DNA from: Anaeramoeba flamelloides
Taxonomy: Eukaryota > Metamonada > Anaeramoebidae
Length of the DNA stretch: 64,000 nt
Assembly (NCBI GenBank): GCA_027625915.1
Contig: JANTQA010000048.1
Coordinates: 2,604,001-2,668,000, forward strand
Direction: 5' to 3'
Within the stretch, counting starts at the first letter, position 1, and every line of letters begins with the position of its first letter. A program made the position numbers and the translations under genes. Positions 1 through 12,466 of the stretch are shown here, piece after piece. The notes under the pieces are model-generated. The model searched no databases and was not told the DNA's origin. It saw nothing but the letters and a program-made list of their open reading frames with translations.

Positions 1-335
1 TAGTTATGTCCCCAATAACAAATTGTTGTGGACTTTTTTTTCTAATTTCACTTTTTTACAAATATAGCAAAATAAATTCGTTTTTTTTTTTATTATTCGA
101 TTTTCAAAAGGAATTTGATGAAATTTTTTCAAGTTTTATCTGTAATTACCATTTATTATCTTTTTTTAATCCAGTTTTGAATAAAGAAATTTATTTATGG
201 AATGTTAAGAAACTTTGGAAATAAGTTGATTTTATAAATGTTCTTTGAAATCAAATCATTTTCAAGAGCTATATCAGTTTATTTTGAAAAATTGAAATTG
301 AAGTAAAAATTTGTTTAATTTTTGGAATTTATCAG

Positions 336-473
336 CAAGAGACAAAAGCTACCTCACTTTATTTACTTGAATATAACTATCATTTTTCTAAAATTAAATA
401 TACTTGGAAAGAAAGACGACAATCTTTATATGGGGGAAATTATGATTATCCCAATTATGGGGAAAAATTTTAA
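336..473 (+). CDS. possible C-terminal exon of an unidentified gene (left edge)
   Basis: After an ATCAG acceptor-like site there is an open stretch of 45 codons ending in TAA. It reads with a balanced, non-repetitive composition (starting QETKATSLYLLEY and ending YPNYGEKF), unlike the Phe/Leu/Lys/Ile strings produced by the surrounding AT-rich DNA. It is rich in Tyr and would be a cytoplasmic-type hydrophilic tail. I cannot place the upstream exon: no clear GT donor in a matching phase is visible in bases 1-335, and the gene may start outside the window. It could also be chance coding potential. I do not recognise the family. Confidence 0.25.
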   Translation, partial: QETKATSLYLLEYNYHFSKIKYTWKERRQSLYGGNYDYPNYGEKF

Positions 474-1774
474 ATTATCGAGTGGATAGTTGTAAAATTT
501 TGTTTTGGAAAGGATCTATAATTTACAGTTTTATTTTCACTGATTCTTCTGCTTTGAGTGTTTAAATATTAAAAAAAAATTATTTGATTTTTTTAAATTT
601 TTTCTTAGAGCTTTTAAGTTTTTTTTTTATCTCTCACAAATCAATTTTTTTTTCTAATATTTCACAAACTCCCAAAAATTTTTTTCAATGAATTCTGTAA
701 AAGATTTTGTTGTTTTTCAGATGTGATATTATTTGACTAGAAGAAATTATAAAATAACCATGAAAATTCCATTTCCATAATTGAATGTTCCAATTATATC
801 CCAGATAACAACTTTCCATATATTAAAATCCATAGCCAATCTAATTACCATTATGGAAAAATAAAAGTAAGATATTTTTTCATTTATCTTTGCAAAAAAA
901 AAGATTTTAATAAATCATGTAACATATCAAATTTTTATATTTTTAAAAATAAACTTAAATTATTAATTTCTATTTTAATAATTGTGGACTTTACTGATTT
1001 ATTTTAACCCTCGGTGAGGTAATTTTTTGGAAAGGATAATGAAAATTTAGATCTTGTTATTCTGAAAGTAACAGTCAACATTAGCTTCTCAAAAGAAAGG
1101 AATTAAAAAGATTTAAGTATGGAATTGTATTACAAATAAGTTATAGTGAATTTGAAAAGAATTGTCATAAAATACTGGATCTCAATACAACGAAACCACA
1201 ACCCAAATGTGCCAAGCCATCTGATCTCCGAATTTGTAATTATTGTACATGTATTGATTAATAGACTTATTATACTAATCCAAGAAATAAATAACAAACA
1301 AGATTTCATCTTTTATTATACAATAGTAAAAACTAACAAAAGCAGAAAAAAAAAAAAACAAAATGTGATTTACAATGGTTATTTTAAAAAATTTATACAA
1401 AAATTATTTCTGAAATCCACTACCGACACAAAGATATCCTGATATTTTATTCTAGGGATAGAAGTTTTTATTAATTTGTATTTTAGACATAAAGTAAAGA
1501 TCTCACAAAAATTACTTGTTCATTATTAGAATTCCAAAAAGATTCTTATTGGGGGGTATTAAAGATAAAGATGTCGAAATTCAAATAAAATTTAAACAAG
1601 AAAAGATTAATCTTTCTTCCAAATGTTTTAAATAACAGAACATCTGATATCGATGATATCAAAGTTAATTATAATAAAAAAAATCCCAAAAATATCAAAA
1701 TCGGTTGAAAATACTCTACTTTTTGGATAAATGATAATTAAGAATATCAATAATAATATAGGAAGAGGTATATA

Positions 1775-1970
1775 CAACCAGTTCCACTTTTAAGACACAA
1801 ACCACAACGAAATTTACTCACACAAAAAACCTCAAATTAAGGAACATAATTCCGATTCTAGTAAAATAAATTGCAAAAAAAAAAATTAAAAACTTTGTGC
1901 TTTAATTTGAGATTTTTTTATATGGCTTAAATTTCGTTGAAAGTTTGTACCTTAAAAGTCGAGCCGACTG
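1775..1970. mobile_element. foldback MITE, family P, copy 1 (196 bp)
   Basis: The two halves are inverted repeats of each other. The left end reads CAACCAGTTCCACTTTTAAG and the right end, reverse-complemented, starts CAGTCGGCTCGACTTTTAAG. The match continues inward through the motif AACGAAATTTA and the segment around CTCAAATTAA. TA flanks both ends, as expected for a Tc1/mariner-type insertion. A second copy of the same length is at 58385-58581. There is no coding capacity. Confidence 0.8.
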
Positions 1971-2020
1971 TATAAAAAATGACTAAACAATGAATATTTG
2001 TCAGAAATATTTTATTAATA

Positions 2021-2560
2021 AACGAAATTCCAGAATTTTGGACACAGTTTAAACGGTTGAAAGAATAACAATATTAAAATTTTCATCAATTTGTGAAAGA
2101 ATTTTGATTTTTGTAAACAATTTCATTTTTTCGTCTTTTTTGTTTTGTTTTCATTCCCCCTTTTTCTAGTTACGTAATCTGTTTTATTTGATCACAATTT
2201 TTTTCAACAATAGATATTATGTTAAAGTTAAGTTATTCCAAATAGAAGAACTCAAATACAATTATTTGGTCATATCTAACAATTTTATCGATCAATATTT
2301 CTAATAGAAAGTAGAAAAATATAACAATATTCTTGTTTTGTTTTACCCTCTCCATATTTTTAACACATTCTTGATTTCTTAGTATTGATAATTCTATATT
2401 TTTTGTTTTGTGAGTATTTCTAGTTAAAAAATATATGTTAACATTTTAATTTGCAAATAGTTATAATTTGGTAGTTCTTCAAGAATTTGAATAATATAGG
2501 ATTTTTTTTTTTCAGAAATTGAATTGTGTTTGGTAAGAAATTTTAAATTGGGGTTTATAA
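2021..2560 (+). mobile_element. family C MITE, copy 1 (right end degenerate)
   Basis: Starting next to a TA, the left end contains TTGGACACAGTTTAAACGGT followed by GAAAGAATAACAA. It matches copy 2 at 19149-19690 almost base for base over the first 45 bp. The interior block around TTACGTAATCTGTTTTATTT is shared with both 19.3 kb and 45.2 kb. The right terminus is too degenerate to place exactly. Confidence 0.65.
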
Positions 2561-3597
2561 GCATTGAATATTTATTTATAACTGTTTATGGTAATAAATT
2601 TTACTCAATGTAAACGAAAATGATATAATATAACTTATAAGTATAGAAATCTCTGCGGTTTTAATGCGATCATTTTTTTTTAAATTAGATCTAAAATAAA
2701 AAAAATAATGTTAAATAACCATTTTAAATTAGAAAAAAAATACCAAAATATTATCAAGGGGAAGGGCTTGGTATATTTCAGGATGGACCATTAAGTGTGA
2801 TTTTATTTGCTATAATTTCGTATTTTCTTTTATTTAAAATTATACCTCACATAGAAAAATCATTGCCAAAGGTTTACAGACGATTAGATCATACTTATTA
2901 TTAGGAAATTCAAATATTTAAATCAAAAATTATTTTCCCATATATCAAATTGTTATTCAATTTTTATTAAAACCAAAAAAAATTCATATCAATTATCAAG
3001 ATTGCTTAGGAATTATGGATTTTCAACTTATTCTTTTTCGTCTTCTATTTTCTACATTGTAAACTAATTCCAAAAAAGTGGGGCAAATTTATTTAAAAAT
3101 ATATTTATTAAAGTAAATATTCAAAAAATTATTTAAATACCCAAAATAATTAACTAAAATTAATTGATTCTTGATAATAATCAAATTGTTTCTTAGTATT
3201 GTATTAAATAAAAAAAGGATATTAAATTTACTTATCTCTGTTTTAGCATATATTTTTTTGGTGTGAAAATTGGTATTTAGGATTTTCTTTTTGATCGAAA
3301 AAATCATTTTCATAACTATTTTAATCTTAATAAATTTTCAAAGAGGATTTGAAGGGTATAACTGCTTTTTGCTGTTTAAAAAATCTTTTTTAACTCTTTG
3401 TATATTTCCAGTTTTTTATTGAAATTGGTCGTGTATTGTTTTCTCCAAAAAACGGGCTTTTTTTTTTTCTTTTTTTTTCAGGGGGGGATTTCATCAAAAA
3501 TTTTTAGAAAAAATACCTATTTCATTGGTTAAATCAGTATTAATATTAAAGTTAAATTCTTATTACTAATTAACCAATACCTCCACTAGCATAAACT

Positions 3598-4175
3598 ATT
3601 TTTCAAAATTTTAGCTCGTTTCTGAATTTTAAATGTGTTGTTTTGAGTGTTTATATCATCTTCTTATCATAAAAATATTTTCAAATGATAATATTTTGAT
3701 CATTTTTTCAAATTTTTTAGCTTTTTCAATCTTAAAATTTTTTTCTTTCTTTTTAAAAAACTTTTCTTTTTATTTTTTGTTTTTCTTTTTCGTTTTTTTA
3801 TTTCAATTTTAGATTTTTGTATTTATTTTTTTCTTTTTGCTTTTGTGTTTCTTTCTCTTTTTTTTCGTTTTTTTACACAAGATCATATGATAAAAAAAAA
3901 TATCTTCAAAATCACAAATAATTTGAATCAAAATGAGACTATGTAATATCTTTTAAAATGAATTTAATTATTAGTAAAAAATCTTATATTTAAACTTTTT
4001 TTAGTGGATGTTCAGTAATAAAAAATCATTAATACTCATTTCAAAAATTGTGGCTGACTTTTCTTTTAGTTTTTGGTTTCATTTTTCGTTAATTTTTTGT
4101 ATTTTTCTCTATTTATAATGATTTAAAAGTGAATTGCAAATTATATTTAATTGTTTGTTGTTCTTGAGAACTAAA

Positions 4176-4215
<40 letters not shown>

Positions 4216-4250
4216 CAATTTTGTATTATGGGTGAGTAATAATTGTTGAA
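3598..4250 (+). mobile_element. family B MITE, copy 1, with an internal TA microsatellite
   Basis: The left end (TTTCAAAATTTTAGCTCG) and the right end (read inverted: ACAATTATTACTCACCC) are a degenerate inverted repeat. The interior from about 3880 to 4175 aligns with 44200-44475, sharing the stretch GTTCAGTAATAAAAAATC. The internal (TA)n run lies at the same place in both copies. No open reading frame is present. Confidence 0.65.
4178..4213. repeat. (TA)18 microsatellite inside family B copy 1
   Basis: An uninterrupted alternating A/T run of about 36 bp. The equivalent run in the second family B copy (44483-44517) is interrupted, and another element has inserted at it. Confidence 0.95.
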
Positions 4251-5509
4251 GTGGTGTTAAGATGATTTTTAAGGTAATTTAAAAAAAAAAATATAGTTTT
4301 ATTGGAAATACCTCATCGAAAACTCAACTCTGGCTTAAAAATGAAATTTAATCGATGAATAATAAAAATGAAAAATCTACTCTTAGTTGTATTGGTTTTT
4401 GAAATGAAAAGCAATGTCCCAATTTAAAAAAAAAATAATAAATAACTTCTATTTTGGGTATATGTCATTTTTTTGTTATATTATCCTATTCATGAGGAAT
4501 TTTACTTTTAAAAAAATTAAAAAAGGAAAAGAAAAATATTTTTTTTATTTTTTAAAAAATAAATATATTTTAATTCTTTTGTGATTTTTTGGGTTGTTTT
4601 ATTTTATTATTTTCAAGTGTAAAAAATTTTTTTCTATACTTTTAAAATAGTTTAATAATATTATTGATCACCATGTTCATTCATATTATCATCAAAGCTT
4701 GTGTAAAGGGGTTCTCGGAAAGGTGAATAATATTGTAATCGGGTCCATCTACATATATATTTAAATATAAATATATCAAAAAGACAAAAATTTTTTTTTT
4801 TAAATGTTATTTTATGTCAGTTACCGCATGATTTAGATATTTTAAATCGATCTGAGTTAGAAATATACATAAATAAAAAAAAAACACATGGGTGGACAAA
4901 CAACTAATGTAAAATTAAAGTTCAAATAAACAAACAAGCTAATATCATCAGATCCAAAACAAAGGCAGAAAACTACCATATCTATGATCCTGAAAGAGAA
5001 ATTTAATTTCATTAAAGTTAATAAAATCACTTGGCATAGAGTTTTGGTTTGGTATTTGAAACCCAAAATATCTGTAATTTCAACTAAATATAATTTTTTC
5101 AATATTAAAATCTTAGTTTTATTGTGGGCTTTTTCATTTTCCAACATGTGTAAAATATTCTTAATAAAAAGTAACCAAATAAATATACAGGTATAACAAA
5201 TCCAATTTTATTTTTTTAAAAGTTTATTTCTTAATAAGAAAAAAGAAAGATCCTTAGAAAATTAAGTGAAACTTGGTTTACATTTATTATTCAAATATAC
5301 AAACTAATCATTGAATAATTAACAAAAGGCAGGCCGTTGACTATAAAAAGATGGATAAAACAAGGTATCAAGAAAAAAACTTGGAGGTGCTCTTACTAAG
5401 CCTATAAATAACAAAATGGAATCTTCCAGATAAAAAAAAAAACAGAAATAAAAAAGAAATGTAACAATTAATTTATTTCGGGGCTAAATTGGGAAAACCA
5501 ATTCAACTG

Positions 5510-6266
5510 AAGGGATTAGTGTCCACCAAGGACAATCCTAAGATAAAAATGTGATGTTATTGGGTGTTAACCACATCAGTACTTCATAGTTCAAATTTCT
5601 CCAAAAAATCTATTAGTTAAGTAGTAATATTTGTTGATCTCATAGATTAACAATGATCAATTTATTAGTAAAATACTCAACAATTTCAGAAAAAAATCTG
5701 CATATTACCACAGATTAAAAGGTTGAATTATCAAACGAAGACTCCGTTGTTAAATTATCTTTCAGATATTTGTGGTAAAATGAAGTTTAGTTGTGATAAA
5801 AAATTCTATTTTTTTTCCAAATTAACTAATTAATCAATAGGTGTCTTTTGGCAAATTATTTCTCAAATCATGGAAATATATTGATACTACAATTAACTTT
5901 ATCAAATAAAAGGAAACAAAATTAATCAGTCTTTGTGCTTTTATGTAGATGATTATTGGATTAATCTTTGAAATTAAAAAGTTGAAAAAAATAGTTACTT
6001 TTCGAAGTTTTAATCTGAATAATTAAAACTTGAAATCCTGTTATTGGGGTTTCTATTTTTAGATTTGGAAATGGAATTAAAAAAAAAAATTCTAAAATAA
6101 AAATGTTTAATAGTCATAATTTGTTAACAAATGTAATAATTTATTATTTAATAAGATTTAGTATAGATTTTTTAGAGCTATTTGAGCCATGTCGCCTTAA
6201 TATCATTTACACCCAATTACAACATATTTTAATCTTAGGGTTCTCCTTGGTGGACACTCATCCCTT
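5510..6266. mobile_element. family E TIR element, complete copy (757 bp)
   Basis: The ends form a precise inverted repeat of about 35 bp with about three mismatches. Left starts AAGGGATTAGTGTCCACCAA; right, reverse-complemented, starts AAGGGATGAGTGTCCACCAA. Both continue into CCTAAGAT. Homologous copies are at 35572-36331 (full length) and about 46355-46687 (right half), with a more diverged one around 16520-16990. No transposase frame is visible. I cannot assign a superfamily from the ends alone. Confidence 0.85.
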
Positions 6267-6319
6267 AAACCGGAAATTATCAATAACACTCGTCTAACTA
6301 AAACATTTCTCAAATAGTC

Positions 6320-6890
6320 AGAATGGATATATGAACATATACAAATGGGAAAAAGAGTGATATATTACAAAGTCAACTCACCTTGAAATAAATATTAATG
6401 GTTTAACTTTGAAAAGGTGTAAAATTTATAAAAAAAACAAGTTAAGAATGAGAAAAAAGGAACTCAAAAACCTCAACGATTTTGATTTTAATACTCTGAC
6501 CAATGGTGATATTGATGAGTTTCTGAGAAAAATGCAAATAAAAGTTTTTGTAGAGATTACAAATATGTCTTGTAAAATACGACATGACTAAACATGTTGA
6601 AATTAAAAAAAAAAATTCACAATTCTAAATAATATATAACATATTCGAGTAAGAGTGTGTATCTGGTTCCGTTTACTCTTCATATTTTTCTGATCTATAT
6701 TTATATTTTTTTCTATTTTTATATTTTTTTTTTTTTTCTTTTTTGGTCAACTTGATTCAATTGTATTTTAAAAAACAAGTTTGGTTTAGAATTCTTCCAA
6801 CGAACATGTTTATTCACTCTTTGGATTTAATAGTTACAAATTAGGATACTTCAGAATTCTCTATTTACCAGATTTAGTATTTTTTTAACC
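6320..6890 (+). mobile_element. diverged fragment of the C/D element with a coding remnant
   Basis: An open segment (6409-6591) ends in a peptide with the blocks KKELKNLNDFDFN and DIDEFLRKMQIK. The element at 45.6-45.9 kb has the corresponding [11 protein letters not shown] and [12 protein letters not shown], so this is a repeated coding remnant and not a host gene. Downstream, 6786-6880 aligns with 46105-46205 (shared words include CAGAATTCTC/CAAAATTCTC and TTTACCAGATT). I do not recognise the protein family. Confidence 0.6.
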
Positions 6891-7817
6891 CTTACTCCTC
6901 AACAACAAAATCCACAGCTGAAAATAGAGATATATGATTATGCTCTGAGAATAATCAGATTTATTTCTTTTTTTGAAAGAATAGGTTAATAATATTTCCA
7001 AATCAGACAAAAAGATCCTTTAATTTCATATCTACGATTTAACTATCAATTTTTTAATTTGTAATTTGGAAATATTGTGTTGGTACCATTTATTATTTGT
7101 CAAAAATAGAAGAATTTTCGAAAAACAAATGAGTAAAAAAAAAAGAGTAAAGAATGAAATTTCTGTAATCTGGCAATTTATTCAAATAGACTGATCAATT
7201 TTTTATTTACCTGAAAATTGATAATTCAAATAATTTAAAATAATTTCCATTATTTTTTCGTTTTATCTCAAAAACCAATTGCCATCTTCAAGGGATTGAA
7301 AATTGTGATTAAATATGTGTTTGTGTCTTTTTTGAGATCTCAAACCCTTATTTTACTGATAAAATACCTCACAAAAAATAAAAGTTTAATAGTGGATGAA
7401 AAGTTATTTTGGTCCGAGTTTTCAATTAAAAATGGATTTAGAGCCTGACACTTGAGTTTTTTCTGATAAAAGTTTTCCTTTTTTAAATTTCCAAAATATA
7501 TTATTAATAAAAAATTAATGAATAAACAAGATACGGTTTTAATTTTTTCCAAATAATAAAGCTTGGGTGTTATTAAGGTTACCAATTTTACAGGTGTAAT
7601 GGAAATTCTGAAAAATAATACTGCAATTTTCGCTAAATAAATTTTAAATTTCACTTTTTTTACTATTTTTTCAAATTTCTCTATTATGTTATACAACCCC
7701 TTAAAGGGGCAATTTCAATATTTTGAAATTTGTTATTTTCAAAAAATAACAAAAACAGATCTACATTTTTTATTAATTTCTCAAACCGCATTTATTTAAT
7801 TATTTTATTGGGAACAA

Positions 7818-9489
7818 ATGTTGAAACAAAAAGTTAAACCATTACTTGAAGAACAAAAAAACATCCTTGTTCAACAGTTTAGTGAAGAAACTGGATGCAA
7901 AGTTGGTGATGCAGTTGACTATTTATCTTTCGCCAATTATGACCTTGAAGTTTGTATTTTTCCAACCCATATATATGTTTTAGTTTTAATGTTCAACTGG
8001 ATTTTGCGAATATATAAATTCCGAATTAAGAACTGAACCAAACAATCTGAATTGGGTTTGGTATACGAAATTGAATTTGTGTTTCTTTTAACGAAAAACT
8101 GCTTTGTGCCCAAATAATATTTTAAAATATTTTTTTGATTTTTTTTTCCAAAAAAAGGTGTAAAAAAAAATTCTTTTGATTCAAAATATTCAATCCTCAA
8201 ATTTTCCTGTAATAATTAAGCAAGAAATCCAAATAACATAATAACTGAAAGTGTTTTGTTTCTCGAGATTTCTGTAACACACTAACTTCTGAATACAACT
8301 TCATTTTTCAGTCTTCTTGAAAAATTATTATTTACTTTTTTATAAAAAAAAAAAATAAAATTTTTCACTTTAAATTTATTAAATCTGTTTAAAAATGTTT
8401 TCTGCACTCTACGTTTAGAGATTAGACTTGATAAAATTTCGAAAAATCGCGAATTGTTTCCAATTTTTCAACTTTTAATTTCAGAATATTCAAACCCAAT
8501 TTTTTTCCCTTCAAAGAACAAGATTGTTTCGTCACAACAATTTTTGGGGATCTTATAACTCTTTTTTAGCAACAAGTTTCTTGTATGTTTTTTTGGAAAG
8601 TTGTTTTCTAAAAATTTAATCACCAAAATTTTTTCGCAAAACCTGAAAATAAGTCTAGTGACATTTATTAACTGTTTTCGAGATACCTTTGAATATCTTT
8701 TTATGGAGACTTTTTTAAAAATCCAAACTTTTTGTTTTTGAAAAATAATTTACCCAATCTCATTTAATTTTGTCAATTTTTTCTTGATTAATGTTTTTTG
8801 AAACAAAATAGCTTTCTATGGCGTTATTTTTGTTGATGCAACTAAAAGACACAACAAAAACACAAAGAAAGAGATCTTTTAATATGGGCTTAGGGACAAA
8901 AAGAGAAATCAAACAAGAAGAACAACAAGAACAAGAACAAGAACAAGAACAAGTGCAAGAACAAGAAGAAGAACAACAATTCCAAATGAATGAAAAAGAG
9001 GAGATTCTAAAAAAAGAATTATCACAGGAAAAAGGGGTAGTAATACATGGCTATGAGGATCTCAGACCAGAAGAAATCAAAAAATCAAAAATATGTGCAA
9101 AGAGAACGAAAAGAAAGCCCTTTAAAATCATTAAGAGACACCGAAGGAAAGTGAAGACTACAAAACAATTGTCAATGGAAGAATTGAAATTTTTCATAAA
9201 CCAAAAGCCCTGCCCATCATGGGAAGCCAGGCTAACAGCTTTCAGATGTTATGACACAACCCTGATGAAGGGATTTAAAAATGGAAAGCCTTCTAATGAG
9301 ACAATAGAAATTGAAAAATGCCTATTTAAGTTATATTTAAAACTCAACAATGGGAAAATCTCTTCAAAAAACCTTCAAAGGGGAGTGATCACTTTTCTTG
9401 AAAGGAAAGGCTATGAAAAGGTTGACGATAGAAGCAGAAAAACAATGTTATTTCACAGGACTAGATCTAACAAAAGTGTTAATCACTAA
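7818..9489 (+). CDS. UBA-like domain protein with Glu/Gln-rich and basic regions, two exons
   Basis: Exon 1 is 7818-7949 (44 codons) and exon 2 is 8812-9489. The intron, 7950-8811, runs from GTTTGT to AAAATAG in phase 0, and joining gives 269 residues. Residues about 8-55 (EEQKNILVQQFSEETGCKVG, then DAVDYLSFANYDLE, and across the junction LSMALFLLMQ) fit a UBA-like three-helix fold of the type in TAP-C, DCUN1D and UBALD proteins: glutamine-led helix 1, a TGC turn, and a W/NYDLE helix ending in a hydrophobic face. The helix is completed only by splicing, which supports the junction. An EQ-rich tract follows, then a strongly basic patch (KRTKRKPFKIIKRHRRK) that could bind nucleic acid or act as a nuclear signal, and a C-terminal 100 residues I cannot assign. 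Ubiquitin or protein binding is inference. A further upstream exon cannot be excluded. Confidence 0.7.
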
Positions 9490-12466
9490 TCGCCGATTTA
9501 CCCTGTTTTAATTTATTCGTTAATTTAGAATAGATGTTTTTAATTTATTTATTTTTGTTTGTAATTCTGATAGCTAAATATTGAAAATAAATAAATTTTA
9601 TTAATTTAGTAATTATATTATTTTTATTTTTGAGTAAGACATATTAATTCTAAATATTTTGTCATTTTTTTTTTCTTCTGTTTCTTGATAAAACTCAATT
9701 GAATAGTTTTTTTAAGAACACATTTAAAAATTAAACTTTACTAACTTCATTTAACCGATAGAGGTCCAACCAAAAATGTAAAATTCTATTTTTTTTTTTG
9801 AAAGTATCAACCATATAAAATTGTTTATTAATAATATAAATAATAAACTTCAATATCAGTTGGTATTTATTAAGGAAATACCTAAACAAATTCTTAATTT
9901 TCCAAAAAATAAAAATGTAAATACAATTTTCTTGCCCAGCTCCCCCATCAAAAACCCCCTAGCAAAACCCCTCAGGTTTTATAGGATAATAAAATGGTGA
10001 AAAATAAGATTTTTTAGATATAAACTATCAATTATTCGAGAAATTGTATTGTCAAAATTTTATTAAAGTTAAAATAAAATTTTCCAACTTTTTTTTTTTT
10101 TTTTTTGAATTGAATGAAATAAAAACAAAAAGAACCAACAAAAATTGATTAAACTAGAGAAAATGATTTTTGTTGAGAATATATAAGTTTTTTTATTTTT
10201 TTTTTGATAAGAATTTATTGTGAAAAAAAAACTTTTGATAACTTTATAAAGCGAATTAAAAAATTTAAAAAATAGTATTGTTTATCCAATTAGAATTTAA
10301 AAGAAGTTTTGTCTCCAATGAAACAAAGTGAATATTTTGAAATTAACATATTCATATATTAAAGTTGATAGAATAAGATTCTTTGAATGTTAAGTTCTAT
10401 TGAGTATCATTAAAAAATATCAAAGTGTTTTTGTTGATTTATTTTATTATTTTTTTTATTGTGCTGGGTTAGACCCCGGTTTTGATAAAGAAAAAAAAAA
10501 TACTTGGTTCCTTTGTTCAACACCCCACTTGTTAGTACTCTCCGGGTTTTACCACACCCTAGAACTAAAAAAAAACACTTTTATTCTATTCTAATAGAAT
10601 ATTAAGGTTTTCTTTGATATTACAATATCATGGGTATCACTTAAAAAGGATTTTTTTTTCTTTTTTTTTTTTTCGGAAAAAAACTCAAAATTTAACAATA
10701 TTATTGTTTTTAAATTGAAATAATAGAGAAAATTATAAAATTAAAAAAAAATATAATAATTTTTTATGAATTTGAATATACGAGTCTTCTCAATACCACC
10801 ATTGACCCCCAACTATTTTAAAATTAGTAATCAACAAAATGAAATACCCCTAAAAGAATATTATTAAAAAAAAAAAAAAAAATTCCCACTTTTTAAGAAA
10901 TACCTTAGAAGTTGACCCATTTTTTCTTAGTTTTCAAACAAAAATAAAGTATTTGATTTTTAAGAAACTAAACTTGAAGAATCTTGATAAAACTGAATCC
11001 GTGAGAATATAAATTAGATTTCATAAGGAATAAAGGTTAATACTTACTAATTGAGGTTTAACTCAACTTTTTGAAATTCTGGCGATTTTGTTTATTTGTA
11101 CAAATGATCACAAGTTAATTTTTGAAATTTCAAAAAAAAAAAAAATGAGTTTATTTGAGTTATTCACTTTTTTTTCATAACAATAAGTATTTTTTTTTTT
11201 TCATTTTCAACTTTTGAACATAATGATCGACTTTTAAAAAATTCATATTGTAATAAAATTGCAATTCAAATAAAAAAATCATGGTAGACCCCTGTGACTA
11301 TAATATTACAATTTAATTTACCAATCCAGTCATTAATAAATTAATTCAACTTTTTTAAAGTTTTGGGTTTAAATAGTTCCCCCCCCAAAAAAAAAAAAAA
11401 AAAAAAAAATTCTCTATTTGGTAACCTTAATTTCTTGCAACCAAAATTAACATAACATGAATATATTCGCACAATCAATATAAAAAATTTCAAGACCTTT
11501 TGGAACTTTCAGCAATACAGTCTGTAAGATTTCATTTTTAGATATTCATTCATATTTTTTCAAATTTCAAATATAGTAGGGAAAAAATACTGGGAATCAA
11601 AAAAATCCAACACAAGATTTTGAATTGTGGAACATTAGGATAAATGAGGTGTAATTTCTTTTATTTTCAATCAAATCCTTTTGATAAATAACCAAATATT
11701 TTATGAAACTAGTAATAAACCTACCTAAATTTCATTAAAGTATGGTGTCTCTGGAATACTCATTTAATTTTTTGATAAGCTAAAGTTGATCAACTTTTTT
11801 TGAAAAAAAATCAAGTTTTATTGAGGTTTATGAGAGTTTGGAAAATGATAATTTTTATTCTTGTTTTTTGATTGATTGAATGGTGTTTTGAACAAGTGTG
11901 GTTTCATCAATCATCATTCTAATAAGTGGGTTAGATCTAATTTTGAAAAGTTTGTTTCTTAAAAACAGATTTTAATTTTAAATATAAGAAATTACACAAT
12001 GATTTGACTAATATTCATAATTAAAAATCTGTTACTTGGATTTTTTTCATCTATGTTATTTTTTTAACAACTTTACTTGACATGAGTTTCTAAGATCGTA
12101 CCCAAAAAAGGCTAGAAAAATATAAGGAACAAAATATAATATTTTGTAATTTCTTGAAATTTTGTACAAGTTCTCAAAAATTGAAATTTTGGTTAGACTT
12201 TCCAAACCCAGTTCCTATTTTTATGAAAATCAAAAAGTTAAAAGTTGTTTAAAGTACATGCTTTTAAAAGTTTTAATTCTAAAAACTCTTGGGATACAAG
12301 TCGTTGAAAAATTTTCTTGTAATTTATTTCAAAATTTGGAAACAGTTTCAAAAAAAAACAAAAGAGTTGTCAAGTAAAAAATGAGACCACAATTTTTGTT
12401 ATGAGTCGATACATTTCAATTCATTTTTTTTGATTTTTTTCAAAATTTCAATTTTTTATTATAAAA
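9490..12466. other. intergenic stretch, mostly unassigned
   Basis: No supported gene is present. The stretch contains many homopolymer runs, among them C7 followed by about 22 A at 11382-11409. It also holds a family F MITE at 11576-12071. A relatively GC-rich patch at 10460-10570 has a short open frame, but nothing recognisable. Confidence 0.6.
11576..12071. mobile_element. family F MITE, copy 1 (496 bp)
   Basis: The terminal inverted repeats run for about 100 bp. The left end begins GTAGGGAAAAAATACTGG and includes AACATTAGG and GTGTAATTTC. The right end, reverse-complemented, shows AAAAAAATCCAA, AGATTTT, AATATTAG and GTGTAATTTC in the same order. The interior aligns in reverse orientation with 22762-23242. 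A TA precedes the left end. There is no coding capacity. Confidence 0.8.

Larger units (their letters stand above)
474..7817. other. gene-poor intergenic stretch with TIR elements
   Basis: No convincing host gene is seen in 7.3 kb. Open frames here are short and compositionally biased. The stretch holds a 196-bp foldback element (1775-1970), a copy of family C (about 2021-2560), a copy of family B with a TA microsatellite (3598-4250), a complete family E element (5510-6266) and a diverged piece of the longer C/D element (about 6320-6890). The remainder is AT-rich DNA with poly-T and poly-A runs in which I see nothing else. Confidence 0.7.

Noticed and set aside
1146-1442. 98-codon plus-strand frame
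   Set aside because: It starts at GTG and not ATG, is Ile/Lys/Asn-biased, and has no recognisable motif.
10460-10570. GC-richer patch with GGGTTAGACCCCGG and CTCCGGGTTTTACC
   Set aside because: Tested as a tRNA or TIR element. No consistent stems or inverted ends were found.
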